Positions 1-10,113 of a DNA stretch of 64,000 nt are shown one piece after another; positions within the stretch are counted from its first letter, which is position 1; every line of letters starts with the position of its first letter. The DNA is taken from the NCBI RefSeq assembly GCF_014280875.1, contig NZ_JACLAL010000001.1, positions 620,001-684,000 on the forward strand, given 5' to 3'. The translations under genes were made by a program, and so were the position numbers. The notes under the pieces are model-generated. The model made no database searches and had not been told where the DNA came from. It saw only the letters and a program-made list of their open reading frames with translations. The stretch comes from Paenirhizobium daejeonense. GTDB taxonomy: Bacteria > Pseudomonadota > Alphaproteobacteria > Rhizobiales > Rhizobiaceae.

Positions 1-73
1 TGTGGGTGCATTGCGGCAAAAAATCATCGCTGATGCCGCATTTGTTAAAATGACATCCTGTCGCACTGCGACC

Positions 74-1297
74 TTAGGCCGCCGCGGGAAGACCGCGTTC
101 GACCGCGCTTTCTCGGATCGGCCAATGAACGATTGCGGCAAAAATACCGAGCGCCACGCCGAACCACCAGACGACATCATAGCTGCCAAATTTGTCATAC
201 AGATAACCGCCCATCCACACGCCGAGGAATGAGCCGACCTGATGGGACAAGAAGACGATGCCTCCCAGCAGTCCGAGATGGCGTGTACCGAACATGATTG
301 CCACCAGCGCATTGGTCGGCGGCACGGTCGATAGCCAGAGAAGCCCCATGACGATGGCAAATGCGATCACCGACGTCGGCGACTGCGGCAGGACCAGGAA
401 CAGCGTGACCGCGAGCGACCGGGCAAGATAGATCCATGCCAGGAAATACGGTTTCGAATAGCGCTGGCCGATCACGCCCGAGGCGAGCGAGCCGATGACG
501 TTGAAGAAGCCGATCAGCGCCATGGCGATCACGGCGTAGCGGGCATCGATACCGATATCACCGAGATAAGCCGGGAAATGGGCGGTGATGAACGCCACCT
601 GGAAGCCACAGACGAAGAAGCCGCTGGCCAGAAGCAGATAGCTTTTGTGGGCGAAGGCTTCTCGCAGCGCATGGCCCACGCTCTGCTCGACCTCGCTCCG
701 CGACTGGGTCCCGGATTTTGCGTTGCCGCGCAGTGGCCACGCGAGCAGGGGAACGATCAGCATCATCAGGCCGAGATAGACGAGACTGTCGGACCAGCCG
801 AAGGCCGAGATGAGCCCCTGGCTGAGCGGTGCGAACAGGAACATGCCCGCAGAACCCGCGGCAGTGCCGATGCCGAAGGCAAGCGAACGCTGCTCCGGCG
901 TCACGTTGCGCGCAAAGGCCGAAAGGATGATGCCGAAGGAGCCGGACGCCACGCCGAGACCGACGAGCACGCCGCCGCCGATATGCAGCCAGACCGGCGC
1001 ATCGGCATGAGCCATGACGAAGAGTCCGAGCGCATAGAGCACGCCGGACAGCGTCAGCATCCGGCCGGTACCGTATTTATCGGCGAGCGCCCCGAAGATC
1101 GGCTGCCCGAGACCCCAGCAGAGATTCTGGATGGCCATGGCGAGCCCGAAGGTGGAGCGATCCCAGCCGGTATCGTTGAGCATGGGAAGCTGGAAGAAGC
1201 CCATGGCCGAGCGCGGCCCGAATGTCAGCATGGCCACCAGCGAACCGGCAATGATGATCAGCCATGGCATGGCGGGACGGGCAGTCGATGCGGACAT
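74..1297 (-). CDS. MFS transporter
   Basis: A 407-residue inner-membrane protein of the major facilitator superfamily with about 12 hydrophobic segments. It probably moves a small solute or an organic anion by ion coupling; the substrate cannot be read from sequence. The start at 1297 (MSASTARPAMPW) is preferred over an in-frame codon at 1375 because GGAGGAGAA stands just upstream. The motif between TM2 and TM3 (GALADKYGTGRML) matches MFS motif A. The gene stands alone, with its 3' end at the left edge of the window. Family assignment is firm; function is open. Confidence 0.9.
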   Translation of the reverse strand: MSASTARPAMPWLIIIAGSLVAMLTFGPRSAMGFFQLPMLNDTGWDRSTFGLAMAIQNLCWGLGQPIFGALADKYGTGRMLTLSGVLYALGLFVMAHADAPVWLHIGGGVLVGLGVASGSFGIILSAFARNVTPEQRSLAFGIGTAAGSAGMFLFAPLSQGLISAFGWSDSLVYLGLMMLIVPLLAWPLRGNAKSGTQSRSEVEQSVGHALREAFAHKSYLLLASGFFVCGFQVAFITAHFPAYLGDIGIDARYAVIAMALIGFFNVIGSLASGVIGQRYSKPYFLAWIYLARSLAVTLFLVLPQSPTSVIAFAIVMGLLWLSTVPPTNALVAIMFGTRHLGLLGGIVFLSHQVGSFLGVWMGGYLYDKFGSYDVVWWFGVALGIFAAIVHWPIRESAVERGLPAAA

Positions 1298-1455
1298 GAA
1301 ATTCTCCTCCGGAAAGCCGGAGAATAGTAAGCCGTCTTCCCGTGGCCAAGCGCCTTTTCGTGAAGTTCTAATCAAAGGAATTGATAACGGTCAGGCGGGG
1401 CGCAGGAGGCGGTTGCGCTTCCTGCCGGATGGTCGCGGCCGGAACGGGGGACGGC

Positions 1456-2307
1456 TCAGTCGCGCCGCTTGATCGGCCAGCCCTCGGGACGAACCTCGAT
1501 GACCTTTACGTCGTCGCCAACCGTGATCGGGCCTTCCCCGCGAGGAACCGCGTTCCAGCCGAAAAGCGGTCCCGGCACGCGCCGGTCGCCTGACATGCGG
1601 ATGCGGCCCATGGCCGCCATTGGACTTGCGACCTCGCGTGATCCGGTGATCTGGTCCTGGGTCGTCATGATGCAGCGTGCGCAGGGCTTGACCAGATCGA
1701 AGCGGATGCCGCCGATCTCTATGGCCGCCCAGCCGTCTTCGGCCCATGCTTCGTCGCAATCGACGACGATGTTCGGGCGGAAGCGCTCCATGCCTATCGA
1801 ACCCTCGCCATGGGCGGCCATGTCGTCGTTGATGGCCTTCAGCGAACCCGTGGTGGTGACCAGAACCTGGTAGCCGTCGGAAAAGCCGACCGGAGTGTCG
1901 GGGCCGGCCCAGTCGACGCTGGCTTCGCGGCTGGCCTCGCCATCGAAGAAGACAAGCTTCATCTCCCGGCCGAACCATTCGGAAAGCTTGGCATTGACGC
2001 TGTCATCGGCCACGGCGGCGCTGACGATCGATTTCCAGATATCGACGTCCATGCGGTTGTCAGGATGGGGCGGCGCGACCATCATCTCGCGACCGTCATC
2101 CAGCGAAAGCTTGAGATGGGTGGCGGAGGGCAGGGCGGTAAGACCGGCAAGCGCCGGCAACTCCCGCTGGGTTATGAAGCGGCCGGTCGGGTCCGTAATC
2201 ATCATCCACCGGTCGCCGGCGAGCCCCCGGGCCTCGATGCGGGCCGTCTGCAAGGGGATGACGCGGGCGCTCTTCAGGGGATAGATGGCGAGTTCGGTAA
2301 CCTTCAT
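1456..2307 (-). CDS. MOSC domain protein (YcbX/mARC-like)
   Basis: A 283-residue cytoplasmic protein with an N-terminal MOSC beta-barrel domain (starting MKVTELAIYPLKS) followed by the MOSC domain. The motif KPCARCIMTTQD near residue 205 carries the cysteine that binds the molybdenum cofactor in YcbX and mARC N-hydroxylated base reductases. Family knowledge suggests reduction of N-hydroxylated compounds with a ferredoxin-type partner. No fused 2Fe-2S domain is present, unlike E. coli YcbX, so an external electron donor is inferred. It lies 8 bp downstream of the HD-domain gene, so the two are probably co-transcribed. Confidence 0.88.
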   Translation of the reverse strand: MKVTELAIYPLKSARVIPLQTARIEARGLAGDRWMMITDPTGRFITQRELPALAGLTALPSATHLKLSLDDGREMMVAPPHPDNRMDVDIWKSIVSAAVADDSVNAKLSEWFGREMKLVFFDGEASREASVDWAGPDTPVGFSDGYQVLVTTTGSLKAINDDMAAHGEGSIGMERFRPNIVVDCDEAWAEDGWAAIEIGGIRFDLVKPCARCIMTTQDQITGSREVASPMAAMGRIRMSGDRRVPGPLFGWNAVPRGEGPITVGDDVKVIEVRPEGWPIKRRD

Positions 2308-2315
2308 GGCCTGCC

Positions 2316-2969
2316 TCAGATTTCGTCGGTCAAGAGTTCGAGAACCTGCTCCAGACGCGCATGCCTTTCTCGGGCGATGACGCTTCCGGCTGCTGTCTGG
2401 AAATTGTCAGAGAGCTTGAACAGTTTTGCAGCGAAATGGTCAATGGCGAAGGCCCTGTCGTCAAGAGGGCGTTTTTCGGCAAAGGGATCGACGGGATCGT
2501 AGAGCGCGGAGCCCATGCGGCCTGCCGTATAAAAGCAACGCGCCGCGCCCACCATGCCGATGGCGTCGAGCCGGTCGGCGTCCTGCAGGATTTTCGCTTC
2601 AAGAGTCTCTGGGGCGATGTTGGCGGAAAAGCTATGCGTGAGGATGGCGTGGGCCACGGCCTCGATCCGCTCCTGCGGCCAGACGAGGTCCCGAAGGATA
2701 TCCGACGCCTTGTCGGCCGCAAGTTTCGAGGCCTGGGCGCGAAGCGCGGAGTTCTTTTCCACCGAAACGCAATCATGCAGCAGCACGGCGGCGGCGAGGA
2801 TCTCCCGGTCGCCGCCCTCGATGGCGTGGATACGCATGGCATTGCGGAAGACGCGCAGGATATGGACGATATCGTGCGAGCCGTCATTTCCCTCGGTCGC
2901 GTGGGGAAGGAGGGCTTCCGCAAGCTTTTCTTCCGGTGAAAATGCGGCGCTCATTCCGCTGCGATCCAT
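2316..2969 (-). CDS. HD-domain phosphohydrolase (YedJ-like)
   Basis: A 217-residue soluble protein of the HD superfamily. Metal-binding residues are visible as HDIVH near residue 32, LLHD near 67, and a downstream aspartate in ILQDADRLDAIG. The pattern resembles YedJ-type single-domain HD phosphohydrolases, whose substrate is usually unknown. The start at 2969 follows AGGAGG at a spacing of 8. The short gap to the MOSC gene suggests a two-gene operon. It is a predicted metal-dependent phosphohydrolase; substrate unassigned. Confidence 0.85.
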   Translation of the reverse strand: MDRSGMSAAFSPEEKLAEALLPHATEGNDGSHDIVHILRVFRNAMRIHAIEGGDREILAAAVLLHDCVSVEKNSALRAQASKLAADKASDILRDLVWPQERIEAVAHAILTHSFSANIAPETLEAKILQDADRLDAIGMVGAARCFYTAGRMGSALYDPVDPFAEKRPLDDRAFAIDHFAAKLFKLSDNFQTAAGSVIARERHARLEQVLELLTDEI

Positions 2970-3052
2970 CTTGCATTCCTCCTGTCCTGACAGCTGTCGA
3001 TCAGGCGGCCCTTAGTAATGGCCTTGAGAAAGATTGCAAGAAGAGGGGGGCG

Positions 3053-4075
3053 TCAGGCCGGCAGGGGTGTGGAAAGCGTGCGTCTTTTCCATGCTCCTAT
3101 CAGCACTGTGCGCGACGGTGCCTCGACGACGCGGTAGCTGATATCGGCAAAGACCATCGCCGCGACGATGCAGAGCGCGATCGTCAGCCCGACCGGCAGG
3201 CTTTCCGGCAGTAACTTCGAAGCCAGGAACATCACGGGCATATGGAAAAGATAGAGCGAGAAGCTGATCTTGCCGATGTGCCGAAGCGGCGCCGAGCCGA
3301 GCAGCGGTGCAAGAACGCCGGATTCGGTGGCGGTGAGGAAGACGATGACGGCGGCGGCCAACGCCGAGGTCACGCCCCAGAAGCTCTCTTCCGTGTGGAA
3401 TATCGCCCGGCTCGCGAGGAAGAAGGCAAGCGCCGCAAGCGTCAGGAAGCCGACTGCATGCCCGCCGTTGAGACGCCCCGTCAGCGCGAAGAGCCGGCCG
3501 GCGAGCGCTCCGAACAGGAAATAGGAGATCTTCGATGGCAGCAGGATGCCCGGTCCCGGAAAGCCGAGATAGGCAAGCATAATGAAGCCGATGGCGATGG
3601 CGACGCCGAGCGGAAGGCGGTCCCTGGGCTTTTCGAACCAGAACCAGAGCACGAGGAAGAAGACGTAGAACTGGATCTCCGGCGGGATTGACCAGAAGAC
3701 GCCGGTCGAGCCGAGAAGGACTATGTGGCGGATGATCTCGACGGAACCTGCGAGCGGCTGCGGATAATCAAGCCCCGGAACCATCGAAAGCAGCGCCACC
3801 GAAATCACCGCGACGAAATAGACGGGATAGATGCGCGTGAAGCGGTGAACCAGATAGTCGGTCGCCGAGCGGCGGCTGAGGGTCTTGCCGCCATAGAGAT
3901 AGGCCATCAGGAAGCCGGACAGGCAGAAGAACAGCGCCACCGCTTCATTGCCGAACACCAGTGCTCCGGCCCATGTCTCCCCGGGGAAAAGGAGGATGAT
4001 ATGGGAAAGGACGACGGCGAAGGAGGCAATGCCTCTAAGGCCGTCGAGGCTGCGGATATGCTGCGGTTGCTGCAT
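3053..4075 (-). CDS. Acyltransferase family 3 membrane protein
   Basis: A 340-residue integral membrane O-acyltransferase of the OafA/YrhL/NolL type (acyltransferase family 3). The diagnostic start RSLDGLRGIASFAVVLSHI, with its catalytic His near residue 25, is followed by about ten membrane segments. The family adds acetyl or other acyl groups to surface polysaccharides, lipids or Nod factors. Here the acceptor is unknown, because no polysaccharide genes are adjacent. It is a single gene, separated from its minus-strand neighbours by 83 and 176 bp. Confidence 0.88.
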   Translation of the reverse strand: MQQPQHIRSLDGLRGIASFAVVLSHIILLFPGETWAGALVFGNEAVALFFCLSGFLMAYLYGGKTLSRRSATDYLVHRFTRIYPVYFVAVISVALLSMVPGLDYPQPLAGSVEIIRHIVLLGSTGVFWSIPPEIQFYVFFLVLWFWFEKPRDRLPLGVAIAIGFIMLAYLGFPGPGILLPSKISYFLFGALAGRLFALTGRLNGGHAVGFLTLAALAFFLASRAIFHTEESFWGVTSALAAAVIVFLTATESGVLAPLLGSAPLRHIGKISFSLYLFHMPVMFLASKLLPESLPVGLTIALCIVAAMVFADISYRVVEAPSRTVLIGAWKRRTLSTPLPA

Positions 4076-4198
4076 CGGTTTTCCGTCCCAGTATGGGGCT
4101 TTTTCTGTTTCCTTGGTGCCAGACTAGGGCGCGCGCATGCGTGCTTTGTCAACGAAACCGCCCGGAAACAGCCTGAAAACCGGTGCGCATGGTTAAGC

Positions 4199-4221
4199 CC
4201 GGGCAACCATCGGCTGCCCGG
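4199..4221 (-). terminator. Hairpin downstream of the DUF2339 gene
   Basis: CCGGGCA and TGCCCGG form a 7-bp stem with a 9-nt loop about 30 bp past the stop of the DUF2339 gene. No strong T-run follows, so termination is only possible. Confidence 0.3.
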
Positions 4222-4251
4222 CGGAAATGTTCCTTGGCGGGTGTTTCGTCG

Positions 4252-7056
4252 TCAGGCCGGGTCCGGACCGGAACCCGGCGTCACCTCGTTACCTGCCTGT
4301 TCCGTCTTCCGGCTGTTGCTCAGGATCTTCTGGTAGAACAACCCGATGCCGATCAGCACGAAGCCGAGGCCGATGAAGGAAAGCGCCCTCAGCACCCCTT
4401 CGAGGTGGCTCATGTCGATGAGGAAGGCCTTGGCGACGGAAATCAGCACCAGCGCCGCCGAGGCGAGCCTGATGCTCTTCGCCTCGAAGCGGGAACCAAG
4501 GGCCAGAAGGCCGACGCCGATCGCAAGCCAGACCACCGAATAGCTGTAGGTCTCGCCCTGCAGGAAGCCCTTCCAGTCGGAGATGAATTCGCCCTGCCAG
4601 AAGCGGCGGACGGATAGCGTCGCCCATGCGAAGGCGAGAACGGAGCCTGTCACCGCAAGCATGATGACATAGGGCTGCGGGCGCTTGTCGCGGGCGTAAT
4701 AGGCAAGCCCGGCATAGGCGGCGGCCGGCAGCAGATAGCCGATCAGCAGCAGGTTGAAGAATGGCCACGAGCCGGTGCTCTCTCCGCTGAAGTAGGGGTT
4801 GAGCACGCCGAGATGCAGGAAGAGCACGTTCAGTGCCGCGATGCAGCCGGCGATCATCGAGCCGTAGCGGAAAACCGGGCTTGGTGATTTGAGGTCCAGC
4901 GTCATCAACACGCCGGAAAGGCCGGTCAGCAGCAGCGTGTAGATGGATTGCTCGCCAAGCGTCGGTACGCTCTCGGTCAGCACGCCGCCATTCATCGCGT
5001 GGCGTACGAGGATAGCGACGGTCAGGAGGCCCATCAGGCTGGCCAGCGCCTGCAGGGCATTGCGCACCCTGACGCCCGGCCAGTTCCGCAACAGATAGGC
5101 GGAGAGGATGGCGAGCAGGGCCGGGATGCCATAGCCCGGCAGCAGGGCGTTGAAGACGGGCGTCTTGCCGAGCGACAGCGGCCCGACGATGGTCGGTTCC
5201 CATGCGATGCGGGCGAGAACGCCAAACGATGCCGCAACCATCATCCATGGCAGGGCGCGCCAGTCGCGCAGGCGTGTCGCCAGCACATAGGCGAAGCCGG
5301 CTGCGGCAAGAAGCAGTGTCAGTGTCAGGCCAGAGGTCAGCGCCTTCAGCCCGAAGGCAAGGGCGAGGAAGGAGCCGGCGACAAGCAGATCGATGGCGAG
5401 TGTCAGGCTGTCGCGCCGCCCGCCACGAACCTGCATCTCCGCAGAGACCAGAAGCGCTGCCGCAAGGGCGATGCCATAGAGGCCATGCGCCCAGTCCCTG
5501 CCGTAGTCGCCATAGCCGAAATAGCTGATGGCGGCGATGGCAAGCGGAGCCGTTGCCATGATGCCGGCCCATATCGTCGCAAGCAGCGGATCGCCGCCTC
5601 CTTTTCGCTGCAGGAAAAACAGGCCGGCGAAAACGAAGAAAGCGCCGAGGCCAAGTGAGATCGGCATGACGTTGAACGCAATCCCGGGAATGGCAACGGC
5701 ATCGTCCATGGAGTTGCCGAGCATGGCGAGCAGGCTTTCGGCAATCTGGACCTGCAATGCCGTACCGAGGATTGCGCCGATTGCGGCGAAGAGCGCTGGC
5801 CAGACCATCGAATGTCTGCCTGCGCCGACGCCGGCAAGTGCAGCGGTAAGCGCCGCCATGACATAGAAGGGGTTGATATCGCTGCCGACAGCGGCGATGA
5901 GCATGGCGAGAGCGGGCAGGACAGTGGCGAAGGAAAGCGTCTTGGCCATGCTAAGCGGCGGTCGGGTGAGAACCCGCAGAAACGCGCCGGGCGAAGGCTG
6001 CTCCCCCTGCGGGACGCTCTCGAATGCCTTGGCCGGCCAGATGAAGGCGGAGGCCGCGAGCATGGCGAGCAGCGCAAGCGTAACCGGCGTCAGCTCAGTG
6101 GGGGAAGCCGCGGCCACATAGACAAAGGCCCAGCCGCCGAGCCCGAGATTGGCAAGCGCCGGCACGATGCGCCAGCTACGAAGCCGAGAGGCGGCGGATG
6201 TCGCGACGAGCGACAGGGTGAGGAATCCGAACAGCGTCCACGGACTGGGCGATGTGCTGGAGACGAGAAGCGGCGTGATCATCGAGCCGGCAAGTCCGAG
6301 GCCGGCGAGAGCCTGCCCGTGCATGAGCGAGAGGCCGAGGGTCGCGAAGGCAACGAGTGCGAGAAGTGTGAAGGCCGCTGTCGCGCCGATGAAGCCGTAT
6401 ACGCCGTGGGCGGCGTAGATCGCCCCGAACAGGGAAAGCGACCCGGCGGCGGTCAGGATGCCCGGGATCATCGCGTTGGAGTAAAGCGCCGCAATGCCCG
6501 GCAACGCCTTGCGGCGGATCGCTTCGCCGGCGCCGATCAGGGCAAGGCCGAAGAGGCTCGCAAGGATCAGGCGCACGCCGGGGCCGAGCAGACCGCTTTC
6601 GATGGAATAGCGCACCAGAAAAAGACCGCCGAGCGCCAGTGCCAGACCGCCGGTCCATACCGCCCAGCGTGCGCCGAGATAGCTCTCAAGGCTTTCCTTG
6701 GCCGGAGCAGGGGCGGGCGCTGCCGGGGTAAGGGTTTCCATGTCTGCTATTTCTGCAGCCGCAACGGCATCACCATCGGCGACGACTTGCGGCGCATCCA
6801 TGGCCGCCAGGGCGGGCGTCGCTTCCTCCGGCTGCTGTGATCCCGCCGCTTCTCCCGGTGTCGGGATTGCTGCCGCATCCTCGCCTGTCGCAGATTGGAT
6901 GGAAGAGGCTGGCACAGCATCGGGAGATTGCCGAAGCATCTGGAGCTGTTCGGAAAGCTTTGCCACTTCCTTTTCCAGCCTGTCGATCCGATTGCCTGTT
7001 CCGCGGCCCACCGCAAACAGGACCACCAGCAGAATCAGCAGCACGACTTCGAACAT
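4252..7056 (-). CDS. DUF2339 family large membrane protein
   Basis: A 934-residue protein: one N-terminal TM helix (MFEVVLLILLVVLFAVG), a short coiled coil (IDRLEKEVAKLSEQLQML), an Ala/Pro/Glu-rich linker to about residue 120, then more than 20 closely packed hydrophobic segments to the end. Size and layout match DUF2339 proteins, whose function is unknown; roles in transport or envelope organisation are guesses. The start at 7056 is chosen because GGGGAGG lies 4 bases upstream, making an upstream in-frame start at 7086 unlikely. It is transcribed away from nadA. Confidence 0.85.
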   Translation of the reverse strand: MFEVVLLILLVVLFAVGRGTGNRIDRLEKEVAKLSEQLQMLRQSPDAVPASSIQSATGEDAAAIPTPGEAAGSQQPEEATPALAAMDAPQVVADGDAVAAAEIADMETLTPAAPAPAPAKESLESYLGARWAVWTGGLALALGGLFLVRYSIESGLLGPGVRLILASLFGLALIGAGEAIRRKALPGIAALYSNAMIPGILTAAGSLSLFGAIYAAHGVYGFIGATAAFTLLALVAFATLGLSLMHGQALAGLGLAGSMITPLLVSSTSPSPWTLFGFLTLSLVATSAASRLRSWRIVPALANLGLGGWAFVYVAAASPTELTPVTLALLAMLAASAFIWPAKAFESVPQGEQPSPGAFLRVLTRPPLSMAKTLSFATVLPALAMLIAAVGSDINPFYVMAALTAALAGVGAGRHSMVWPALFAAIGAILGTALQVQIAESLLAMLGNSMDDAVAIPGIAFNVMPISLGLGAFFVFAGLFFLQRKGGGDPLLATIWAGIMATAPLAIAAISYFGYGDYGRDWAHGLYGIALAAALLVSAEMQVRGGRRDSLTLAIDLLVAGSFLALAFGLKALTSGLTLTLLLAAAGFAYVLATRLRDWRALPWMMVAASFGVLARIAWEPTIVGPLSLGKTPVFNALLPGYGIPALLAILSAYLLRNWPGVRVRNALQALASLMGLLTVAILVRHAMNGGVLTESVPTLGEQSIYTLLLTGLSGVLMTLDLKSPSPVFRYGSMIAGCIAALNVLFLHLGVLNPYFSGESTGSWPFFNLLLIGYLLPAAAYAGLAYYARDKRPQPYVIMLAVTGSVLAFAWATLSVRRFWQGEFISDWKGFLQGETYSYSVVWLAIGVGLLALGSRFEAKSIRLASAALVLISVAKAFLIDMSHLEGVLRALSFIGLGFVLIGIGLFYQKILSNSRKTEQAGNEVTPGSGPDPA

Positions 7057-7292
7057 GGGACCTCCCCGCGCCTCTATCCGGACCAAGGAGACTAGCGTTT
7101 TTCGTCCGTGACGAAAGAGGGAGGCATCACTTCACCGGAATCAGGATATCAAGTTGTGAATGCAAGCTTTTGCTTTTCCCTGATTATAAGCGCCTTCAGC
7201 GGTATTTCCGCTGAGCCAGAAGATGAAGAATGAGTTCCGTCTCGCCTGTGGATACGCTTGCAATCCGTCACAAAACTTTCTAAATCAACACC

Positions 7293-7315
7293 ACCGGCAA
7301 TCGCCGGTTTTCTTT
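7293..7315 (+). terminator. Terminator-like hairpin upstream of nadA
   Basis: ACCGGC and GCCGGT form a perfect 6-bp stem with loop AATC, followed by TTTCTTT. On the plus strand this has the shape of a small rho-independent terminator, and it lies just before the operator palindrome. Confidence 0.4.
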
Positions 7316-7323
7316 GGGAATAT

Positions 7324-7344
7324 TTATGCTCAAAATGAGCATAA
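7324..7344. promoter_or_regulatory. Perfect palindrome, probable NadQ operator
   Basis: Nine-base arms TTATGCTCA and TGAGCATAA flank a central AAA, 27 bp before the nadA start codon. Perfect symmetry, AT-rich ends and position suit a repressor operator. A NadQ-type regulator is encoded at 12837-13826, and NadQ is known to control nadABC in alphaproteobacteria. The pairing here is inference. Confidence 0.75.
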
Positions 7345-7371
7345 TGCCGTTGATGCGGCGGGGAGGTCGAA

Positions 7372-8451
7372 ATGCAGCATGTCACGCAACCCGGAAACGC
7401 GGGCAAGGCGCTTTCCTTGCAGACGGCGGCGGAGCGCTTCGGCGTGCTGGAGCGGCCTGATCTCACCTACACCACGGCTCTCGCAAAGGAGACGGCGCAT
7501 CTCTACGAGCGTGTGAAGGATTTCATCCCGGCAATCGAATGGCCGGTTTTTGCGCCTTACATCCACGCCATCAACCGGCTCAAGAAGGAGCGCGGCGCGG
7601 TCATTCTGGCGCATAACTACCAGACGCCCGAGATCTTCCATTGCGTGGCCGACATCACCGGTGACTCCTTGCAGCTGGCGCGCGATGCCACTCGCGTCGA
7701 TGCGGAGATCATCGTTCAGTGCGGCGTGCACTTCATGGCCGAGACCTCCAAGCTGCTCAATCCGCAGAAAACGGTGCTGATCCCCGACGGTCTTGCCGGA
7801 TGCTCGCTGTCGGAATCGATCACCGGCGCTGATGTCCGCGCCCTGAAGGAACGCTATCCCGGCGTGCCGGTTGTGACCTACGTCAACACCTCTGCGGATG
7901 TGAAGGCTGAAACCGATATCTGCTGCACCTCGTCCAACGCCGTGGCGGTAGTCGACAGCCTCGAGTCGGACACGGTGCTTTGCATCCCCGATGAATATCT
8001 GGCGATGAACGTTGCCAAGAAGACGAACAAGAAGATCCTCACCTGGAAGGGACATTGCGAGGTACATGAGCGCTTCACCGCCGAGGAGCTTCTGGAATAC
8101 AAGGCCGCCGATCCCTCCATCGAGATCGTCGCCCATCCGGAATGCCATCCGAGTGTGCTGGCCGTATCCGACTATGCCGGCTCGACGTCGGGCATGATCG
8201 ACTACGTGAAGACGAAGCGGCCGGGGCGCGTGTTGCTGGTCACTGAATGCTCCATGGCCTCCAACATTCAGGCTGAGGTGCCGGACGTCAATTTCGTCAA
8301 ACCCTGCAATCTCTGTCCGCACATGAAGCGGATCACTCTGCCCAAGATCCTCGACAGCCTTCTGTTCATGACGGAAGAGGTGCTCGTCGATCCGGCAATC
8401 GCGGACCGTGCGCGTCTCGCGGTCGAGCGCATGGTGAACTTGAAGCAGTAG
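7372..8451 (+). CDS. nadA: Quinolinate synthase
   Basis: This 359-residue enzyme condenses iminoaspartate with dihydroxyacetone phosphate to quinolinate, the second step of de novo NAD synthesis. It needs a 4Fe-4S cluster with three protein ligands; candidate cysteines sit in [20 protein letters not shown] and KPCNLCPHM. The motif [11 protein letters not shown] near residue 80 is characteristic of the family. GGGAGG lies 6 bases before the ATG. It is the first gene of nadABC, directly behind the palindrome at 7324-7344, so repression when NAD is plentiful is expected. Confidence 0.97.
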   Translation: MQHVTQPGNAGKALSLQTAAERFGVLERPDLTYTTALAKETAHLYERVKDFIPAIEWPVFAPYIHAINRLKKERGAVILAHNYQTPEIFHCVADITGDSLQLARDATRVDAEIIVQCGVHFMAETSKLLNPQKTVLIPDGLAGCSLSESITGADVRALKERYPGVPVVTYVNTSADVKAETDICCTSSNAVAVVDSLESDTVLCIPDEYLAMNVAKKTNKKILTWKGHCEVHERFTAEELLEYKAADPSIEIVAHPECHPSVLAVSDYAGSTSGMIDYVKTKRPGRVLLVTECSMASNIQAEVPDVNFVKPCNLCPHMKRITLPKILDSLLFMTEEVLVDPAIADRARLAVERMVNLKQ

Positions 8452-8488
8452 GTCCCACGAGACAGTAAGGCCGGCGCAGGCCGGAGAA

Positions 8489-10096
8489 ATGTGCCGCATG
8501 CCCAGCAATACCGAATCCATCCGCCCGCAATCCTGGCAGGGCATAGACGATATCGTCATCATCGGCGGCGGACTTGCCGGCCTGTTCTGCGCGCTGAAGC
8601 TCGCGCCACGTCCAGTGACGGTTCTGGCCGCCGCCCCGATCGGCTTTGGCGCCTCGTCCGCCTGGGCGCAAGGCGGCATTGCCGCGGCCATGAGCGAGGG
8701 CGATACGTTCGACAAGCATCTGGCCGATACGGTCGTTGCAGGTGCCGGAACGGTCGATGAGAAGATGGCCCGCCTGATGATTTCGGAAGGGCCGGACCGC
8801 ATTCGCGATCTTCTCGCCTATGGCGTTCCCTTCGACAGAGACCTTGAAGGCCAGCTCCTGCTGTCGCGAGAGGCCGCCCATTCCGAGCGCCGCATCGTGC
8901 GGGTGAAGGGGGATCGCGCCGGCAAGGCGATCATGGAGGCTCTTATCGCCACCGTGCGCAGGACGCCGTCGATCCGTGTGATGGAAGGTTATGTAGTCGA
9001 GGAGCTGATCTCTGAGGGCCGCTTTGTCTCCGGTGTCATCGCCCGCCCGGATGCCGGCCAGTCCAAGACCCGCGTCGCCTTTCCCGCACGTGCCGTGGTG
9101 TTGTGCTCCGGTGGCGTCGGCCATCTCTATCAGGTCACCACCAATCCGACGGAAGCGCGCGGCGCGGGCGTCGGTATGGCGGCACGGATCGGTGCCGTGA
9201 TTGCCGACCCCGAATTCGTGCAGTTCCACCCGACCGCGATCGACATCGGCCGCGATCCGGCCCCGCTCGCGACCGAGGCGCTGCGCGGCGACGGCGCAAC
9301 GCTGGTCAATCGAGCCGGTCACCGATTCATGACCGATCTGCATCCCGACGCTGAACTTGCCCCTCGCGATGTCGTGGCGCGCGGCGTCTTTGCCGAGGTT
9401 CAGGCAGGCCGCGGCGCTTTCCTCGATTGCACGAAGGCGGTCGGCGCGCATTTCCCGGAGCTTTTCCCGACCGTCTACGCGTCCTGCATGGAGGCGGGCA
9501 TCGATCCCGCGACGCAGCCCATCCCGGTCGCACCCGCGGTGCATTATCACATGGGCGGCGTTCTGGTGGATGCCGATGGCCGAACCAGCATCGACGGCCT
9601 TTGGGCCGCCGGCGAAGTGACGTCAACCGGCGTTCACGGCGCCAATCGACTCGCCTCGAATTCACTGCTGGAAGCCGTGGTCTTCGCAGCGCGGATCGCC
9701 GAGAACATCAAGGGCATGATGCCGGAGCCGCGGCTCTATGAATGGCCGAAGAGCGCTGGCGAAAGCGACGATCTGGTGACGCTGGAAGACAGCCCGCAGC
9801 TCATGAAGCTGCGGCGGCTGATGTCCGCCAATGCCGGCGTTATCCGCACGGGCGAGGGGCTGAAGACGCTCATCCGCGAAATCGTTGCGCTGGAAGAGGA
9901 GCGGGGGCGAACCCGCGTCCGCTTTGCCAACATGGCGACAACCGCAAAGCTGATCGCCACCGCGGCCTATCTGCGCGAGGAGAGCCGGGGCGGGCATTAC
10001 CGTTCGGATTGCCCAGAGCCGCGCGAGGACTTCCGCCACCGGACCTTCATAACGCTGAAGGATGCCGACCGTATCGCTGCCGAACTCGCCGGCTGA
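8489..10096 (+). CDS. nadB: L-aspartate oxidase
   Basis: A 535-residue flavoprotein that oxidises L-aspartate to iminoaspartate, the substrate of NadA. The N-terminal FAD-binding motif [16 protein letters not shown], the segment [12 protein letters not shown], and a C-terminal helical domain agree with the succinate dehydrogenase/L-aspartate oxidase flavoprotein family. CCGGAG precedes the start at 8489; a start at 8498 (MPSN) is an alternative. It lies 37 bp after nadA and 17 bp before nadC. Confidence 0.97.
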   Translation: MCRMPSNTESIRPQSWQGIDDIVIIGGGLAGLFCALKLAPRPVTVLAAAPIGFGASSAWAQGGIAAAMSEGDTFDKHLADTVVAGAGTVDEKMARLMISEGPDRIRDLLAYGVPFDRDLEGQLLLSREAAHSERRIVRVKGDRAGKAIMEALIATVRRTPSIRVMEGYVVEELISEGRFVSGVIARPDAGQSKTRVAFPARAVVLCSGGVGHLYQVTTNPTEARGAGVGMAARIGAVIADPEFVQFHPTAIDIGRDPAPLATEALRGDGATLVNRAGHRFMTDLHPDAELAPRDVVARGVFAEVQAGRGAFLDCTKAVGAHFPELFPTVYASCMEAGIDPATQPIPVAPAVHYHMGGVLVDADGRTSIDGLWAAGEVTSTGVHGANRLASNSLLEAVVFAARIAENIKGMMPEPRLYEWPKSAGESDDLVTLEDSPQLMKLRRLMSANAGVIRTGEGLKTLIREIVALEEERGRTRVRFANMATTAKLIATAAYLREESRGGHYRSDCPEPREDFRHRTFITLKDADRIAAELAG

Positions 10097-10113
10097 GCCC
10101 TGAGGATATTGCC

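Larger units (their letters stand above)
7057..7371. other. Divergent intergenic region DUF2339 / nadA
   Basis: This 315-bp gap carries the promoters for the DUF2339 gene (leftward) and nadABC (rightward). It contains a small inverted repeat (CAGCGG/CCGCTG, 7197-7213), a terminator-like hairpin (7293-7315) and the palindrome at 7324-7344. A weak promoter-like pair TTGCAA (7258) and TAAATC (7281), spaced 17 bp, lies upstream of the hairpin. I see no convincing gene. Confidence 0.6.

Noticed and set aside
7223..7371. Leader peptide upstream of nadA (starts MKNEFRLACGY)
   Set aside because: The frame runs through the terminator-like hairpin and operator into nadA, has no clear ribosome binding site, and lacks a runs-of-codons attenuation signal.
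7330..8802. Long minus-strand open frame (490 codons) opposite nadA
   Set aside because: It is antisense to nadA, with no family match and His/Arg/Asp-rich composition typical of the reverse of GC-rich coding DNA.
8366..9550. Minus-strand open frame of 394 codons opposite nadB
   Set aside because: Shadow of nadB; no domain, no ribosome binding site, and low-complexity basic composition.
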